Assembly: GCF_029227915.1 (NCBI RefSeq)
Contig: NC_079887.1
Coordinates: 11,594,001 to 11,658,000 of the forward strand
Reading direction: 5' to 3'
DNA from: Hydractinia symbiolongicarpus
Taxonomy: Eukaryota; Cnidaria; Hydrozoa; Anthoathecata; Hydractiniidae
DNA length: 64,000 nucleotides
Below, in pieces: positions 10,985-22,581 of this stretch (its first letter is position 1; the number at the start of each line of letters is the position of its first letter). The notes beneath the pieces were generated by a model. That model saw nothing but the letters and a program-made list of their open reading frames with translations, was not told the DNA's origin and did not search any database. A program made the translations under genes and the position numbers.

Positions 10985-11950
10985 ATCCTTGTATACTGCA
11001 TCTCGTTATTGATTGTGGTAGACCACACATTTTAAAAATGCAAATGTATGCATTAGAAAGGTTTGCGCCAAGTACTTAGAAAAAATTAGTGAGTCAATGA
11101 GAAAAAAGAATGGGAAAATAGTATACAAAGAGAGATACTCTTCTGAACTCTTACAAATATTTTTTTTGACAATGTTATAGCATATATGTCATGCTGTTCA
11201 ATATTTTTAATGTGAAAATGACCGTTTTCAGCCATTCTCTAATATGTCAAAAAAACTTTTGTTATTGTTTAAGGCTAAATGAATATCGTAGTCCGTCAAC
11301 AAAGTTCTGTATAATTTCATGCTGGCAATTATTAATTAAATCTACATAATATATAATATATAATTGTTTTTGTTCAGGACACGATACGGAACATCGGATT
11401 GCACAACAGGAAAAATCCCCATTTAAAAACCAGGTGAAACCTTACAATGTATTAATTCAAACGTACACAGTATGAGATAAGCATCTTTCAAACGACTTTC
11501 TTTCGTCTTTAATTAGTTCAATTGCTTATTCAACGACAGGTGCTTGGTCTTGCAAATCACAAACGATGCACTATCTGTATGAAATGGCAATGAAAATTTT
11601 CTCTTTTCAAATTAAAGCAGAAGAGATAAGTAGTTGAAAATAAACGCTACAATAATGGACATTTTTGTTTATCAAAAATGATTATTATTTGCTGAATGGT
11701 TGTAGCGATGTGTGAGGTTTCTTACAAAAGTGATTGCAAAGAGGTCGTTTTAGTTTTAACCACTTTAAAAGGTTGAAATTTAAAAAGAAAATTTCGTTTG
11801 CCCTAAGTATGGTGGAGCCACCTTGAATGCTAACATCTGTAAGTTTACCCAATATAAAAAATCTTAGTTACGGTGCTATAAAGAAAAAAAAAATTTTGGC
11901 AACGTAAGAATTGGCAATAGGGGTTGATACACCTAAATCCTATGCACCGG
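10985..11950. other. No gene seen
   Basis: AT-rich spacer 3' of the first GPCR gene. Nothing beyond short A/T runs. Confidence 0.5.
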
Positions 11951-11956
11951 ATAATT

Positions 11957-12871
11957 TTATTTCGATTTTCTGAAGTTTGTTGAAATCTGTTTTAATTTAC
12001 TCTTTACATCCCTGTTGAATGATGCATAAATAATTGGATCTGCCACGGAGTTTAAGCTCCACCACGCAAGGACAAATATTGGTGGATTTTCTCCTATGCA
12101 AAGCAAACCTGCAGTGGCGTAGCCATACAACAATAAACCAACCATAGGTAGCCACGCGATTAAGAACGATGACATTAAAAATAAGCAAATACACAAAGAG
12201 CGCAACTGTCTCTTCGCTAATCGTTGTCGTTCCTTTGTGTTTTCTGTATGATCATTTGAAACTGTTAATTTCACGATGTCTTTAAATTGTTTTCTTGTTT
12301 GCATATAAACAACACTGTTCGCATATACCACAAAACATAGAACAACCGGAGTTATCACCACAAATGTAAAAGTACCAAGCGAAAGACCTTTGATCACGTA
12401 AACAATGCAACCCAAAGTGTATGGAGTGTTGCCAATGAGGAGTGTGTAGGAAACTAATGTTCTTGTGTTTGTGTTTTGATAAAAGAAAGGATATCGAATA
12501 GCCATAAAACGGTCAACGACGATCAAAAGCATATTTATGAAAATAGCACTTGTAATAACTACCCATAAGATTAAAAAGTAAAACTGCCATTCATTTTTTC
12601 CTATTTTGCTCAGGGATGTATCCTTCGTTATGATTACAATGCCAGCCTCAGTGAAACCGCTGAATCCATTGAGAACGTGAGACAGGAATAAAGACACAGC
12701 AAATTTATTCGATCGTCTTTTTTGTAAATTTTTGTTTGAAAGAATTACAAAAATCATTAATGAATTTAAAATGACAATTGGTAACAAGATAAACCATATA
12801 ACATATGTGAAATAACCGACAAAAACGTCGCTAAGATCTTTGTGCGAATCTTCAGTAACGTTGCAAATCAT
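11957..12871 (-). CDS. Rhodopsin-family GPCR, paralogue 1
   Basis: A single-exon gene of 304 residues with seven hydrophobic segments, presumably a plasma-membrane receptor coupling to a G protein; ligand unknown. Visible landmarks: an N-glycosylation site NVT at residue 4 next to Cys3; Asn36 in TM1; DRF (120-122) where class A has DRY; RYPFFYQN in loop 2; a basic third loop (about 192-226); AWLP (239-242) for CWxP; DPIIY (278-282) for NPxxY. Several class A hallmarks are absent: TM2 has His65 at the usual Asp2.50, there is no Cys at the top of TM3 and none in extracellular loop 2. Cys258 in extracellular loop 3 may pair with Cys3. TM7 has Ser, not Lys, at the retinal position, so it is not an opsin. 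The start is fixed by the matching MxCNxT start of the two paralogues. Confidence 0.9.
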   Translation of the reverse strand: MICNVTEDSHKDLSDVFVGYFTYVIWFILLPIVILNSLMIFVILSNKNLQKRRSNKFAVSLFLSHVLNGFSGFTEAGIVIITKDTSLSKIGKNEWQFYFLILWVVITSAIFINMLLIVVDRFMAIRYPFFYQNTNTRTLVSYTLLIGNTPYTLGCIVYVIKGLSLGTFTFVVITPVVLCFVVYANSVVYMQTRKQFKDIVKLTVSNDHTENTKERQRLAKRQLRSLCICLFLMSSFLIAWLPMVGLLLYGYATAGLLCIGENPPIFVLAWWSLNSVADPIIYASFNRDVKSKLKQISTNFRKSK

Positions 12872-12879
12872 TTTACAAG

Positions 12880-14268
12880 CATGAGATTACAAATAATTTT
12901 CTAGTCTTCCACGGGACTTTAAGCTTGGTTATAAGGTTTTTAGAATTTATGGGTTATTTATAAAAAAAAACACTGGCAGATATTGTGTGCAATTAAATAT
13001 TTAAAATTTCCATTTTATTGTTAAAATAAGAATCTACATTTTTTTATCTTGATTTATTTAGGGGCGGATCTTGAGATCTTCAAAACAGCTGCGTGTCCTT
13101 TAGCTATTGATGTTTAACGAACGAGGGCGTACCTTTGTTAAATCACAATCATGACTAACAGCTGGATTGATTTGACAGCGGGAAATGTGAAACAAAACTT
13201 GCTTGTAATTTGTTTTAAAATTGTGTAGTTTGATCAACGAGACCATAGTCTTTGATTCTGGTTTTGGTGACTTTGCTGTGACGTAATAATTAAAACAAGA
13301 AGCCCTGCGGCTTGAAAATTTTGCCTGAAAGATTCTGAAATTTGAAGTAGATCTTAGAAACAGAGATTTATGGAGTAAACAAATCATTGAGTATTCCAAT
13401 TCTCAATTATTATTGTAACTAACCCGCAATTAAATGACAGTTAAAACTCTAACTGGGTATTTTCAAAACTAATCAGGAAAATTTTTGAAACTACAGATTA
13501 CAAATCTTGTTATGTATGAATGAAGTAGTTCATTGTTAATTAATTCAGCAATGAATACATATTAGCATTTGAATTTTTTCAGGTTTTAGGGCTTCAAAAT
13601 TTACTCTCTTGTTAAAGATTTTTTGAAAATGCTGATGGTGCACTGTTTGATAACAGCTGATCTGAAAAAGAAAGTACGTAAAATAAAGAAACAAGAATAC
13701 AATTTTACCATAAACTGAATTAACACCGGGCTGCTTAATCATTGCCTCTTTAACCCCTCTTTGCCTTTTTGATTTGAAAAGGAAATTTATTAAATAAATA
13801 CAAATCAATTCCATGTGATGCAAAAGGCATATTATATATATAAGTATATGTATATAAATTTAATCAAGCTGGCTTTTGATATCTTTGTTAAACAAGTAAC
13901 ATATTAAGCAGGCGATACATGATTTGAAACCTGTGGACAATACAGGATTTATTTTGTGAAATCGATTTATTGAATTTAGCAAATTTGATCGTTTATTATC
14001 CTTTTTTGATACGAATTCTCAATCTTCAATTTTTTGGAGAGTCTAATTAGTTGCAATTTTTTATTTTGAAGAAACTGATTAGTCATTGTTTTGTTAGAAA
14101 AATCCAAAAAATTGAGCATAACTAACTTTTAAAATTCTAAATTGATAAATTGACAAAGGATAAATACACATTTAATGAATTTGTCGGATTTGATTAATCA
14201 ATGGTCTTTTCTAAGAAATCTAGAAAAATATTTGGTGATACTATGGGTGAGTTCAAGAAAGTGGCACT
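12880..14268. other. No gene seen
   Basis: Upstream flank of GPCR 1. Minus-strand frames at 13100-13399 and 13545-13823 have no recognisable protein features. A TA-rich run lies near 13830-13858. Confidence 0.45.
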
Positions 14269-14378
14269 CAAGGAAAGCTGATAATTAGCCAGTAACAGAA
14301 TAATAATTAGCTGATTTAGAATAATTATATATACTATGCGTACAGTATTATTAGCTGCTCATACTGCCAATTAATTAT

Positions 14379-14409
<31 letters not shown>

Positions 14410-14740
14410 TTTTATTTAAATTTCCACACTTATCTTTGTTATCAATCTCCCCATAGCATCTATATTTATATAGATCCACATAAAGTTGTGCTTCAATTAA
14501 AACTATGAAAAGGGAACAAGAAACGATTGTGCAAAAAACTTATTAATTTTACTGTAGCAAGCAGTATGTCGTGTTATTAAACAACACACTATTCTGATTT
14601 CAAGAAAAAAAACATGAGAAAGACGTAGTTAGCTGCAAAGAACACAAAGAAGCCTTACTAATTATATTGTGCGTAGCGACTAATTATCCTGCATCGGCTA
14701 ACTATATATTTTGTTACAGGCTAATTATCAGTTCACCTTG
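14269..14740. mobile_element. MITE with long inverted ends
   Basis: The left end (from CAAGG at 14269) and the inverted right end (CCTTG at 14736-14740) share CTGATAATTAGCC, then GTAACA and a further AT-rich stretch, about 90 bp with mismatches. The interior carries repeated TAATTAG words and a TA microsatellite but no coding sequence. No clean target duplication was found, so the superfamily is unknown. Confidence 0.6.
14382..14410. repeat. (TA)n microsatellite
   Basis: A pure TA run inside the MITE, with a GATATATA start and an ATTTTTATTT end. Confidence 0.85.
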
Positions 14741-14744
14741 ACTG

Positions 14745-15890
14745 TTCGGTACAAGCAACAATAAACTTTTGTCACGTTTTGACAACTTTCCTACAAAAAA
14801 TATAAAAAAATCCTGTACAAATATATATTTTTTTATCTGATAGAAGCTCCACAAATTGTCGTTTGGAAGTTATTTTTAGCCCACTTTTTAACTATAAGAA
14901 CAGGAGTTGGGTGTCCACCCATGGAAAAATTACGCAAAGCAGAACAAAGATTTTTTATTGCTGGCTCTTTAAGAAAAAAAGGCACTCTAATTAAAGCACT
15001 ATTTTGTGTGCTAGATAGCTTGACAGCTATAGCTAATAGCTAGTAAGTAATTTCACGACTATTAAAATGTCAGCACCGATCAAAAGGAGATCCAAGTCAG
15101 CACCAAAAAATGAAATAGCCAGCACAGCCTAGCTAGCCAGCACACTTTTCTCACTTATATCTCTATAATAATAGCTGTATTCCGTCTTGTGTTAACCACG
15201 CACGAAATTGCGCATAGCTCTTTGATCTTTTTGCTACGCTATTTTAAAATTTTATTTTATTTTGCCTTTTGCGTAGTTTCACAAAAGTTTAATTTAAAAA
15301 TTTTCTTTTACAAAATTCATGCTTAATTAACTTTTATTGTTCCTTCGATGCAGTTTCTTTGTTATAAATAACTGCAGTCAAAGTTGCGGACAATTACTTT
15401 ACGTTGTCTATTTCATTGAAAAAGTTTTAATTATTCCCGCCTTTTCAAGGAAAGTAACAAAAACAAGTTTTTAATAAAAAAAGGAGAAAAATAAATTTTA
15501 GAAAGGTTTTGTAAGTGATTTTTTGTTTGTACTAAACATAAATGTGAAATTTATTTTGTAAATTTTGTTTCATCTTTAAACCATTTATATTTTTAATGAC
15601 AACAATAAACCTGGATGTGCTTATTTTTTTGCTGAAACTTATTGTTTTTTAAACTGAACAAAAATTGTAAGAAAATGTCAAATTTAGTTTTTTAGAAGCT
15701 ATTTGCAGGGAGGAGCCTCTTTTTTACATCAAACTCAGGCCGTAAAAATGCACAAATTATTTTTAAATATATGAATTTTACGAGAAAGCGGCGTAACACT
15801 ACTTCCGATAAACTATACTATAAAAAATGAGAAAGTGGAGTTTACACTGCTTTCGTGTATATGTCGAGGGACCATGACTACTGCAGAGTA
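14745..15890. other. No gene seen
   Basis: AT-rich with short CTAGCTAG words near 15010-15140. The right part may belong to the Helitron that ends at 16036. Confidence 0.45.
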
Positions 15891-15896
15891 ATTTAA

Positions 15897-15996
15897 TAAC
15901 AGATGCGCGAAATAATTTCATTAACAGATGCACGAAATATTTTCATTAACAGATGGGCTAAATATTTTTATTAACAGATGCGCGAAATAATTACGT
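15897..15996. repeat. 25-bp tandem repeat, four copies
   Basis: Units start at 15897, 15922, 15947 and 15972, each opening TAACAGATG and differing at a few sites (GCGCGAAATAATTTCAT in the first). Confidence 0.85.
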
Positions 15997-16036
15997 CAGC
16001 TAATTCCCGTGGATTGTTCCACGGGTTGACGACTAG
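15897..16036 (+). mobile_element. Helitron 3' end carrying a tandem repeat
   Basis: Hairpin CCCGTGGATTGTTCCACGGG (16006-16025), then TTGACGA, then CTAG (16033-16036) followed by TATA, the same terminus as at 9290 with one change in the loop. Just inside it are four 25-bp units. The 5' TC end was not identified; the element may extend left to about 15.78 kb. Confidence 0.65.
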
Positions 16037-16039
16037 TAT

Positions 16040-17605
16040 ATAATAATTCATACCTGATAAAATACACGGTATTAAAAAATGTGCTTAGCTCCCCAGCTAC
16101 ATCAATAAAGCTACTACGACCAAATTAGACCAGCAAGGGGCGAACAACAAAATGTAAGCACTTTTAGTCATGGCTGTACACAGAATGTTCTGGCCATACG
16201 AAGAGTACACAATCTCTGTTTAGATTAGTCATTAAATTGACAGAGATTAAAATAAAACATCTTCGTTGGCTTTTGAGAAAATGGAAACTTTCCGAGGTTT
16301 TAGCCTGGACACAACGCTAGCAGCGTCTGAACTCTGTGCCGTCTCTTCCTCTCTCTCTCTATATAGCTATCTTCCAATAGACGGTTTTAAAGATTCCGCC
16401 CCGCGTAGCGGCGACGGAAATAAAAAATCTTTGGTTTTAGTTTTGATAATTAACTGCCCTGTAAGTCTGCAGCCATTGTTAATGGCGAGCTACCAAAAAA
16501 CTAAACAGGCGGAAGTTCCTGTCGGGTGATAGTTAACCAATTGAATTCGGCTTATGAATGAGAGAATTTTACAACTGTAGTTTTACATTATAAAAGAGAT
16601 ATGATATAGTGATATATGGGGATATGCTACTGTTAGGTCAAAAGCGGTATGAATAGATATACTTTACATTTACTTTACAGTTGACGAACCCCTTGCAATT
16701 TATGACGACTGCGCAGGTAAATTGTAGAAATATTTGACGGAGGTTTCAGAAGTAACTGATCACAATGACGAATTTAAAGAATTTATAAAGTTTTATTTTC
16801 AGGACAGGTCACTTTTCTGACTGTTGCAGACACATTTTGACCTTAATCTGCTTGACAATGCACTTTAATAACATATTGACGCCATATGAAAATATTGAAA
16901 CACGATGCCGTGACTTTGCTTTTAATTTCTCTTTTATAACAGTTTTGAGAGTAAAACTCATCTCCGACAGTATGACACAGTAATCCAGTAAAAACATTGT
17001 ATCACATACTTTAAAATTTATCATCCCAGCCACAACATTTTCACATTGCAAATAGTGATAAATAATTCACAGAGATGATTTTTAGACGCACTTTCATCTT
17101 GCACCTCATTTCTGATGACAATATCATAATTATCAGTGATGATTGTCGCTATCGAAGTTGGCGCTCCTGCAGATAGTGGTTTACTTTAAAGTACATAACA
17201 TTACACTTCGACCAACTGGTTTCCATAAGAACCGTAAAATGTTATGGTGATGGTCTCAGAATGATATTTCAATATAGCTGAGTTAAATGACACTTTAGAA
17301 CCATCTTTAGACGTTTTATTTATTTTTTCAGGCAGTTTCAATATACCACTTTTGTGCTCACTACATCGTATAACACTGCTAAGAAAAGATGGATAGTTTT
17401 TTTCTATGGCCATAATCTTTTTTATCCTGTAATGCAAGGTTACGATTAACCTTCATGTAATGTTTTTCTTTTACAAGATGCGGATTTTTTAAAAAGCCCA
17501 AATTTTTAAAGCATTTTTTTTTTTATATTATTAAAGATATTATTTCGGTTTATCTGTTCAGTATTCATATTACTGTGGAAAGTTTAACATTTCTTGAACA
17601 TAATA
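16040..17605. other. No recognised gene; weak minus frames
   Basis: Minus-strand frames at 16809-17051 and 17201-17437 have protein-like composition (for example HSETITITFYGSYGNQLVEV at the end of the second) but no recognised domain and no joining splice sites. A more G/C-rich patch with CCGCCCCGCGTAGCGGCG lies near 16400. These may be relics of the Penelope-like element suggested by the ribozyme-like motif next door. Confidence 0.3.
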
Positions 17606-17610
17606 GTTTA

Positions 17611-17655
17611 GTAGGCGACGTTTCGGGAGATCCTTCTCCCATCATCGGGCGAAGT
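17611..17655 (-). ncRNA. Hammerhead-ribozyme-like motif (Penelope-type relic)
   Basis: Read on the minus strand, the stretch has CGATGA, a stem II with GGGAG, loop AAGGAT and CTCCC, then GAAAC and GTCGCC. This is the order CUGAUGA - stem II - GAAA - stem III of a hammerhead ribozyme, with U4 changed to C. Similar minimal hammerheads are known in the terminal repeats of Penelope-like retroelements and in retrozymes of animals. Stem I is poor here and only one copy is present, so activity is doubtful. Confidence 0.45.
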
Positions 17656-17659
17656 AAAA

Positions 17660-18820
17660 TGATGTTGAGCATGTATTTATATAATTGCAGAGGATCGAAA
17701 TTCATAAAAAATAACCAATAAGAAACGAACTGATAATTACAGTTAATTACGGTAATTAATGTATGTTTAACAAACAAAACAGTGCAATATTATCTAAATC
17801 AAGCAGTTCGAATAATAGAAACAATAACAGAAACCCTAACGTGCATTAGAACAAAATCAAACCAAATTGGAAACTATCAGTTGTGTCAATAATATTTTTT
17901 TAAAGGAAATGCTTAATGAAAAGCTTGGGCAATGAAACAGTGATAGAACCTCACTACTAGGTTTATGGAGACATTGCATTGTGTAATGTAAACAAAAAAG
18001 CCAAAATTCTGCTTTAATTTGAATTTGTTGTGATTTTGGATTGTATTTGAGTAGATTGTATTCAAGAAAAGTTTCACTTAACACTATAAATTTTTGTAGT
18101 GTTAGAAAAATACAAGATTTCAGGTAATTATGGCAAAATTCAATTTTTTTATTTTTTTATTTAAAGAGCTCTCAATACAATGAACGTTTTTCATTTCCTT
18201 AGCTCAATTCGTTAATACCAAGAGTCTTCTATACCTCAATCCTGCAATAAAGTAGAGTAATTTATTAAACAGGCCCCTGCGTTCATCGTAGAATCAATCT
18301 TACGTTTAAAAAATTTTCGTTTGTGCGAAGCCTGTTTTGCACGTGCCCTGTGTGTTTGTGCGTATCTGGTTTACCGACTGAAACTGTTCCCTGCCTTGAT
18401 GACAGAATCTTGCATAGTTAACAAAACATTATGCTTAGAAATAGATTTAATATTTTGATTTTGTGTCACATCAGTAATATTTCAGGCTAAATTACGAAAT
18501 CAATTCGTTACACCCAGCGCCAGAAATTCAAATTAATCTTTCCAAAATTTATACTTTGACAGCATTACATTAATTCTCATTTTGTGAAATCATAATCAAA
18601 GGCTTGGTTTTTTTAATCGTGCCTGCTTTTTGCTTTTAAAATGAAATATGCCTGCGTATTATGTTTGAAAATCAAATTTAAACATTAAACGATCTGTAAA
18701 ACATGGGAATCGCCCTAATCATCCAAAAAATATTTCGAGAATCTAAGCCGATCTAATAAAAAGCAAGCAAACAAATAATTTTAACGCAAATAAATTTTAT
18801 AAGTGCAATTATCTAGTGGT
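17660..18820. other. No gene seen
   Basis: AT-rich spacer between the hammerhead-like motif and GPCR 2. The minus frames overlapping 17565-18084 have no recognisable features. Confidence 0.45.
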
Positions 18821-18823
18821 TGT

Positions 18824-19762
18824 TCAACATCGTTGATTCTCTCTTTCCGTGTCATTTTTACGTGTTTTGCAGATCGTTATGATTCGTTTCAACTTATTTT
18901 TAACATCTCTGTTAAATGATGCATATAGAATTGGATCTACGACAGAGTTTAAGCTCCACAACGCATGAACGTACAAAAACAGATTTATATTTATACATGA
19001 ACTCCCAACAAAATATGCAAACAACATTAAAACAACCAGAGGTAACCATGCAATCAAAAACGATAACATTAAACTCAAACAGACACGCAAAGAGCGCAAC
19101 TGTCTCTTCGCTAATCGTTGTCGTTCCTTTGTGTTTTCTGTATGATCATTTGAAATTGTTAATTTCACGATGTCTTTAAATTGTTTTCGTGTTTGCATAT
19201 AAACAACACTGTTCGCATATACCACAAAAGATAGTACTGGAGGGATTGTTACTGCTATGGTCAAAAATGCAACTTGTTTATGTTTGATACTAGAAACTAT
19301 CCATCCCAAGGAGTAAGGAAAATTGCCAATGAGAAATGCGTAGAGAATTAATGTTCTTGTTTTTACATTTTGATAAAAGAAAGGATATCGAATAGCCATA
19401 AAACGATCAATGACGATTAAAAGCATATTTATGAAAATGGATCCTGAGATTACTTGTCCTGAGAGATATAAATAATACCGCCATGTACCTTCTCTAAACA
19501 TCATTGACGACTTTCTTGTTGCAATCACATTTCCAGCCTCTATGAAACCACTGATACCGTTCAAAGCATGAAATGTAAAAAGAGACAAAGCGAACTTGTT
19601 TGATCGCCTTTTACGTAAGTCTTTGTTGCAAACAATTACAAAAAGTAACAGAAGATTTAAAATGACAATAGGAAAAACTATAAACCAAACCACATACGTA
19701 AAATAACCAACGAAAGAATCATCGACCTCTTCATTAAAACTAATAGTAACATTACAAGTCAT
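18824..19762 (-). CDS. Rhodopsin-family GPCR, paralogue 2
   Basis: Single exon, 312 residues, seven hydrophobic segments. Same landmarks as the first paralogue at the same places: start MTCNVT with an N-glycosylation site, His65 in TM2 where Asp2.50 is expected, DRF in place of DRY with AIRYPFFYQNV after it, a third loop that is almost the same (QTRKQFKDIVKLTISNDHTE), AWLP in TM6, DPILY in TM7, a Cys in extracellular loop 3 (VGSSC) and no Cys at the head of TM3. The C tail is longer and charged (KNDTERENQRC). Outside the shared patches the sequence has diverged considerably. It lies about 6 kb from paralogue 1 in the same orientation, consistent with tandem duplication. Confidence 0.9.
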   Translation of the reverse strand: MTCNVTISFNEEVDDSFVGYFTYVVWFIVFPIVILNLLLLFVIVCNKDLRKRRSNKFALSLFTFHALNGISGFIEAGNVIATRKSSMMFREGTWRYYLYLSGQVISGSIFINMLLIVIDRFMAIRYPFFYQNVKTRTLILYAFLIGNFPYSLGWIVSSIKHKQVAFLTIAVTIPPVLSFVVYANSVVYMQTRKQFKDIVKLTISNDHTENTKERQRLAKRQLRSLRVCLSLMLSFLIAWLPLVVLMLFAYFVGSSCININLFLYVHALWSLNSVVDPILYASFNRDVKNKLKRIITICKTRKNDTERENQRC

Positions 19763-19769
19763 TTTACCA

Positions 19770-20690
19770 AACCTTTCAGGAATTATCTACGTTAAAAAAA
19801 GCTGTTAGGTCTTTCTTTCTTTGACTCTTCTTAACCTTTCACAATTCAGGAATGGCGTGTTAAGTTTTTTATTCCATAAACGTAACCTATTAAGTTTCAT
19901 AAAGCAGATGCTGTGAAAAAAAATTATATTAAATTTTATGTATTAAAAAGTATATATTTATTCTTTTGATGATATTTTTTCGCTAAATGAAATTCTCACC
20001 CGCGGATGCAGAACTGATTTCTTATTGAAATATATTTCAGAAAACTTTTTAGAAAGAATCTCAAATTTTTCTTCCTAGCTATTAAAATGTACAGCATGTC
20101 TGATTTATGACATTAAAAGTAAAAAAGGTTGAAAAATGGATATACCTGAGGAAACATTTGCAAAATAATATTTTGATAAACGAATAAGATGCACCTGTTG
20201 TAAAAATCTTTTACTGATTCTTTAATCAATTCTTTTGACTTGTTTAAAGCTCTTCGGGTTAACTGAAGTTATTCTACGTTGTATCAGAAGAATTAAAATC
20301 ATATACTTTCAATTGATTACAACTCACAGCATTTTCGAAACTTAAAAGATACGCCATTTATTAAACCATAAAAAATTAAGTAGTCTTAAATTAGTTAGAA
20401 ATAAGATGCCTATTGTGTATATGTTTAGTTCTGTTTAAACTTAAAATATCTCTTTGAAAAGGAAAAATCATGCTGAAAGCCTAACTTTTTCAATAGTGTT
20501 GAGTTTTCTCTGTCTTTTCTAATAAACTTGAGGGAAAAAAATAAATTAAGCATTTAGTAAAATTTATTTGGTGTACTTTTCTCCCTGTAAAAATAAAAAC
20601 GAACGAAAACCTAAGAAACTTCCAAACCCGTGGAGTTTTTAAGGCGTTAACCACCAGCTTTTATTTAACATACATTCTATCTAATTACGT
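19770..20690. other. No gene seen; possible decayed Helitron tail
   Basis: AT-rich. Near 20625-20655 the words CCCGTGGAGTTTTTAAGG and GTTAACCACCAG resemble the Helitron terminus at 9290, but the hairpin no longer pairs and CTAG is lost. Confidence 0.3.
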
Positions 20691-20824
20691 TAAGGCTGAA
20701 ATACACTATCATTTTTCAATGATCATTTTCCAATGATGCATTCCAATGACATTAAAAATGGCAAATTTTGGCGCAAATACACTATCATTAAAAACATGAA
20801 ACTTGAGCATGTTTTCTTTGCAAC

Positions 20825-21618
20825 ATGGACTCTGAAGAAGAAATAGCAGCTGCTGTTGTTGTGTATATGTTATCAAAAAAAGAGAGCTAAACATAGGAAA
20901 AAAAAGCAAAGAAATGTATGGGTGAAGCTGTATAGGCGAAATGAACTTGGCATCTACAATACTCTCATGTATGAACTGCGTGTAGAGGAAATTGCAGAGT
21001 ATACGCGATTTTTAAGAATGCCGCCGAATATTTTTGATGAGCTCCTAAAACTCATAGAAGTTGACATTGAAAAAAACCAACGCATTTGCGAGACCCAATT
21101 CCTGCTAAAATCAAAGTAGCTGCAACTTTGAAGTTTTTCTTATGTGGGATAAATAACGCCGAATTACAGTATTTATTTCGCGTTCACAAAAGTACTTTGT
21201 CACAGTTCATCGCTGAAGTTTGCGAAGCTATTTACATGCGATTAAAAGAAGAATACCTCAAGGTAAATATATATTTCGTTCAGTAATTTATCAAACAAAC
21301 GTACTAAACTAGCAGTCACACATTAATACCCTGCACTTTGTGAGCCCTCACTTTCTGGGTTGAGATCTGACAAACTTTCTCGACTCTGAAAAGTGTTTTG
21401 ATATATGTTCACTGGGTGTCGGTACATATTCTGTAATGTGTGGCATGTGTTGAAGAGTTCCTTGGGATCGGAGATTGAACTGGCGGTGTTCTGAAAGAGG
21501 GTACGGCGAGTAATCTCATCTGAACAACTACAGAAATGATGAGAAAGATATCAGGGATAAATTTTGTGCGTACTTTAACTCCACTGGTGCTGTTCCATGG
21601 CAAGAAAAATTTGTCTGA
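20825..21618 (+). pseudogene. Harbinger transposase pseudogene, internally deleted
   Basis: The start MDSEEEIAAAVVVYML is the typical acidic/hydrophobic opening of these transposases, followed after a frame shift by YRRNELGIYNTLMYELR and FLRMPPNIFDELLKL, then after a second shift by IKVAATLKFFLCGI and LQYLFRVHKSTLSQF, ending EEYLK at an AAG/GTAAAT donor. The family C terminus is found again at about 21560-21618 (IRDKFCAYFNSTGAVPWQEK, then a stop). The DDE catalytic core between them is missing, so the copy cannot encode an active enzyme. Confidence 0.8.
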
Positions 21619-21780
21619 AATTTATACCCACTATCGAAGAAGTTGTTTTTCTTGGGACGATGGAGTCACGTAGGAATAGCAAGGACTGAAAGTATGGCCA
21701 TTTACTTTCGTAAACATCATCTGTTTCTGTTGTTTACTTTCTTCAATTCTGAGCTGAAATAACTTCGCAGTATATTTATT

Positions 21781-21990
21781 TTACTCCTCACTATTTTCTC
21801 TAAAAAAAAACAGATCATAAAAACATGCATGTTTTTCTTTTCTCATCCAAACCATTCGAAATAACACAAACCTTCCATTCCTAGTCTGCCTTTGAATATC
21901 TTTTGCCTTCTCGTTTCTGTCCTTATAGAACGGGGATTTAACATCCCACCAAATCTCAAAAAAACTTTCGGTGGCTTCTTGCGTCTTCAT
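21781..21990 (-). pseudogene. MADF-like DNA-binding remnant of the Harbinger element
   Basis: ESFFEIWWDVKSPFYKDRNE fits the start of a MADF domain, where a Trp-Asp-x-x-x-x-x-Tyr-x-(D/N)-Arg pattern is typical. The frame then loses similarity and stops after 69 residues. It faces the transposase remnant, as in two-gene Harbinger elements. Confidence 0.6.
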
Positions 21991-22159
21991 TCTCGGGTGA
22001 ATTACTTGTTCAAATCTTAATTTTTATCTATGTTTACGCCTAAACTATATCGCGTGCAACAAACACGTGTGCGAAAACAATGGATTCGATTTAAAACAAT
22101 AGAAAAAAAATTACAGAGACCTTTCAGGCGAATGTCCTTTAAAAAACAATCTCCTTATT

Positions 22160-22580
22160 ACCCAGCTTCCATTGCACAGACACAATTTCATTTTGAACAA
22201 TAAGATTTAGTGAACGCTTCAAAACTAATGGTCACTTTAAGTAAAAAGAGGCTACAGGCAGTCACCTTGCTTTAGGAAGTAAAAAGATCGATTGCGACCA
22301 TGTGTGAATGTGCATTTCTTTTAAAAATCTTAAGTCACGGATTTAAAATCCTGAGTCATGGATGACTTTCAAGATGATGCAGGTTTAACACGTTCAAATC
22401 AAGAACTTTTATAAGCACTTTTTTGACAATTCAACATGCCATCCAGAGTCCATGATAGGTTTCCACAATCAGGGTCATCTTTCTAAACTTCACGACTGCC
22501 AGAATTATTCTGATTTTTAAATCCATGTACCGAAAAAGGCTTGTAAAGCATGTCCTCGCAAGAATCAATGAAATAGATTT
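22160..22580. other. No gene seen
   Basis: No coding signal. A short direct repeat around AAGTCACGGATTTAAAATCC / GAGTCATGGATGAC lies near 22330-22370. Confidence 0.4.
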
Positions 22581-22581
22581 A

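Larger units (their letters stand above)
20694..22150. mobile_element. Second PIF/Harbinger relic, right end missing
   Basis: A TAA at 20691-20693 is followed by GGCTGAAATACACTATCATT, which looks like a Harbinger terminal repeat next to its target trinucleotide; AATACACTATCATTA recurs internally at about 20780. The unit holds a transposase remnant on + and a MADF-type gene remnant on -, converging as in the copy at 2.7 kb. No inverted partner of the left end was found to the right, so the right limit is approximate. Confidence 0.65.
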
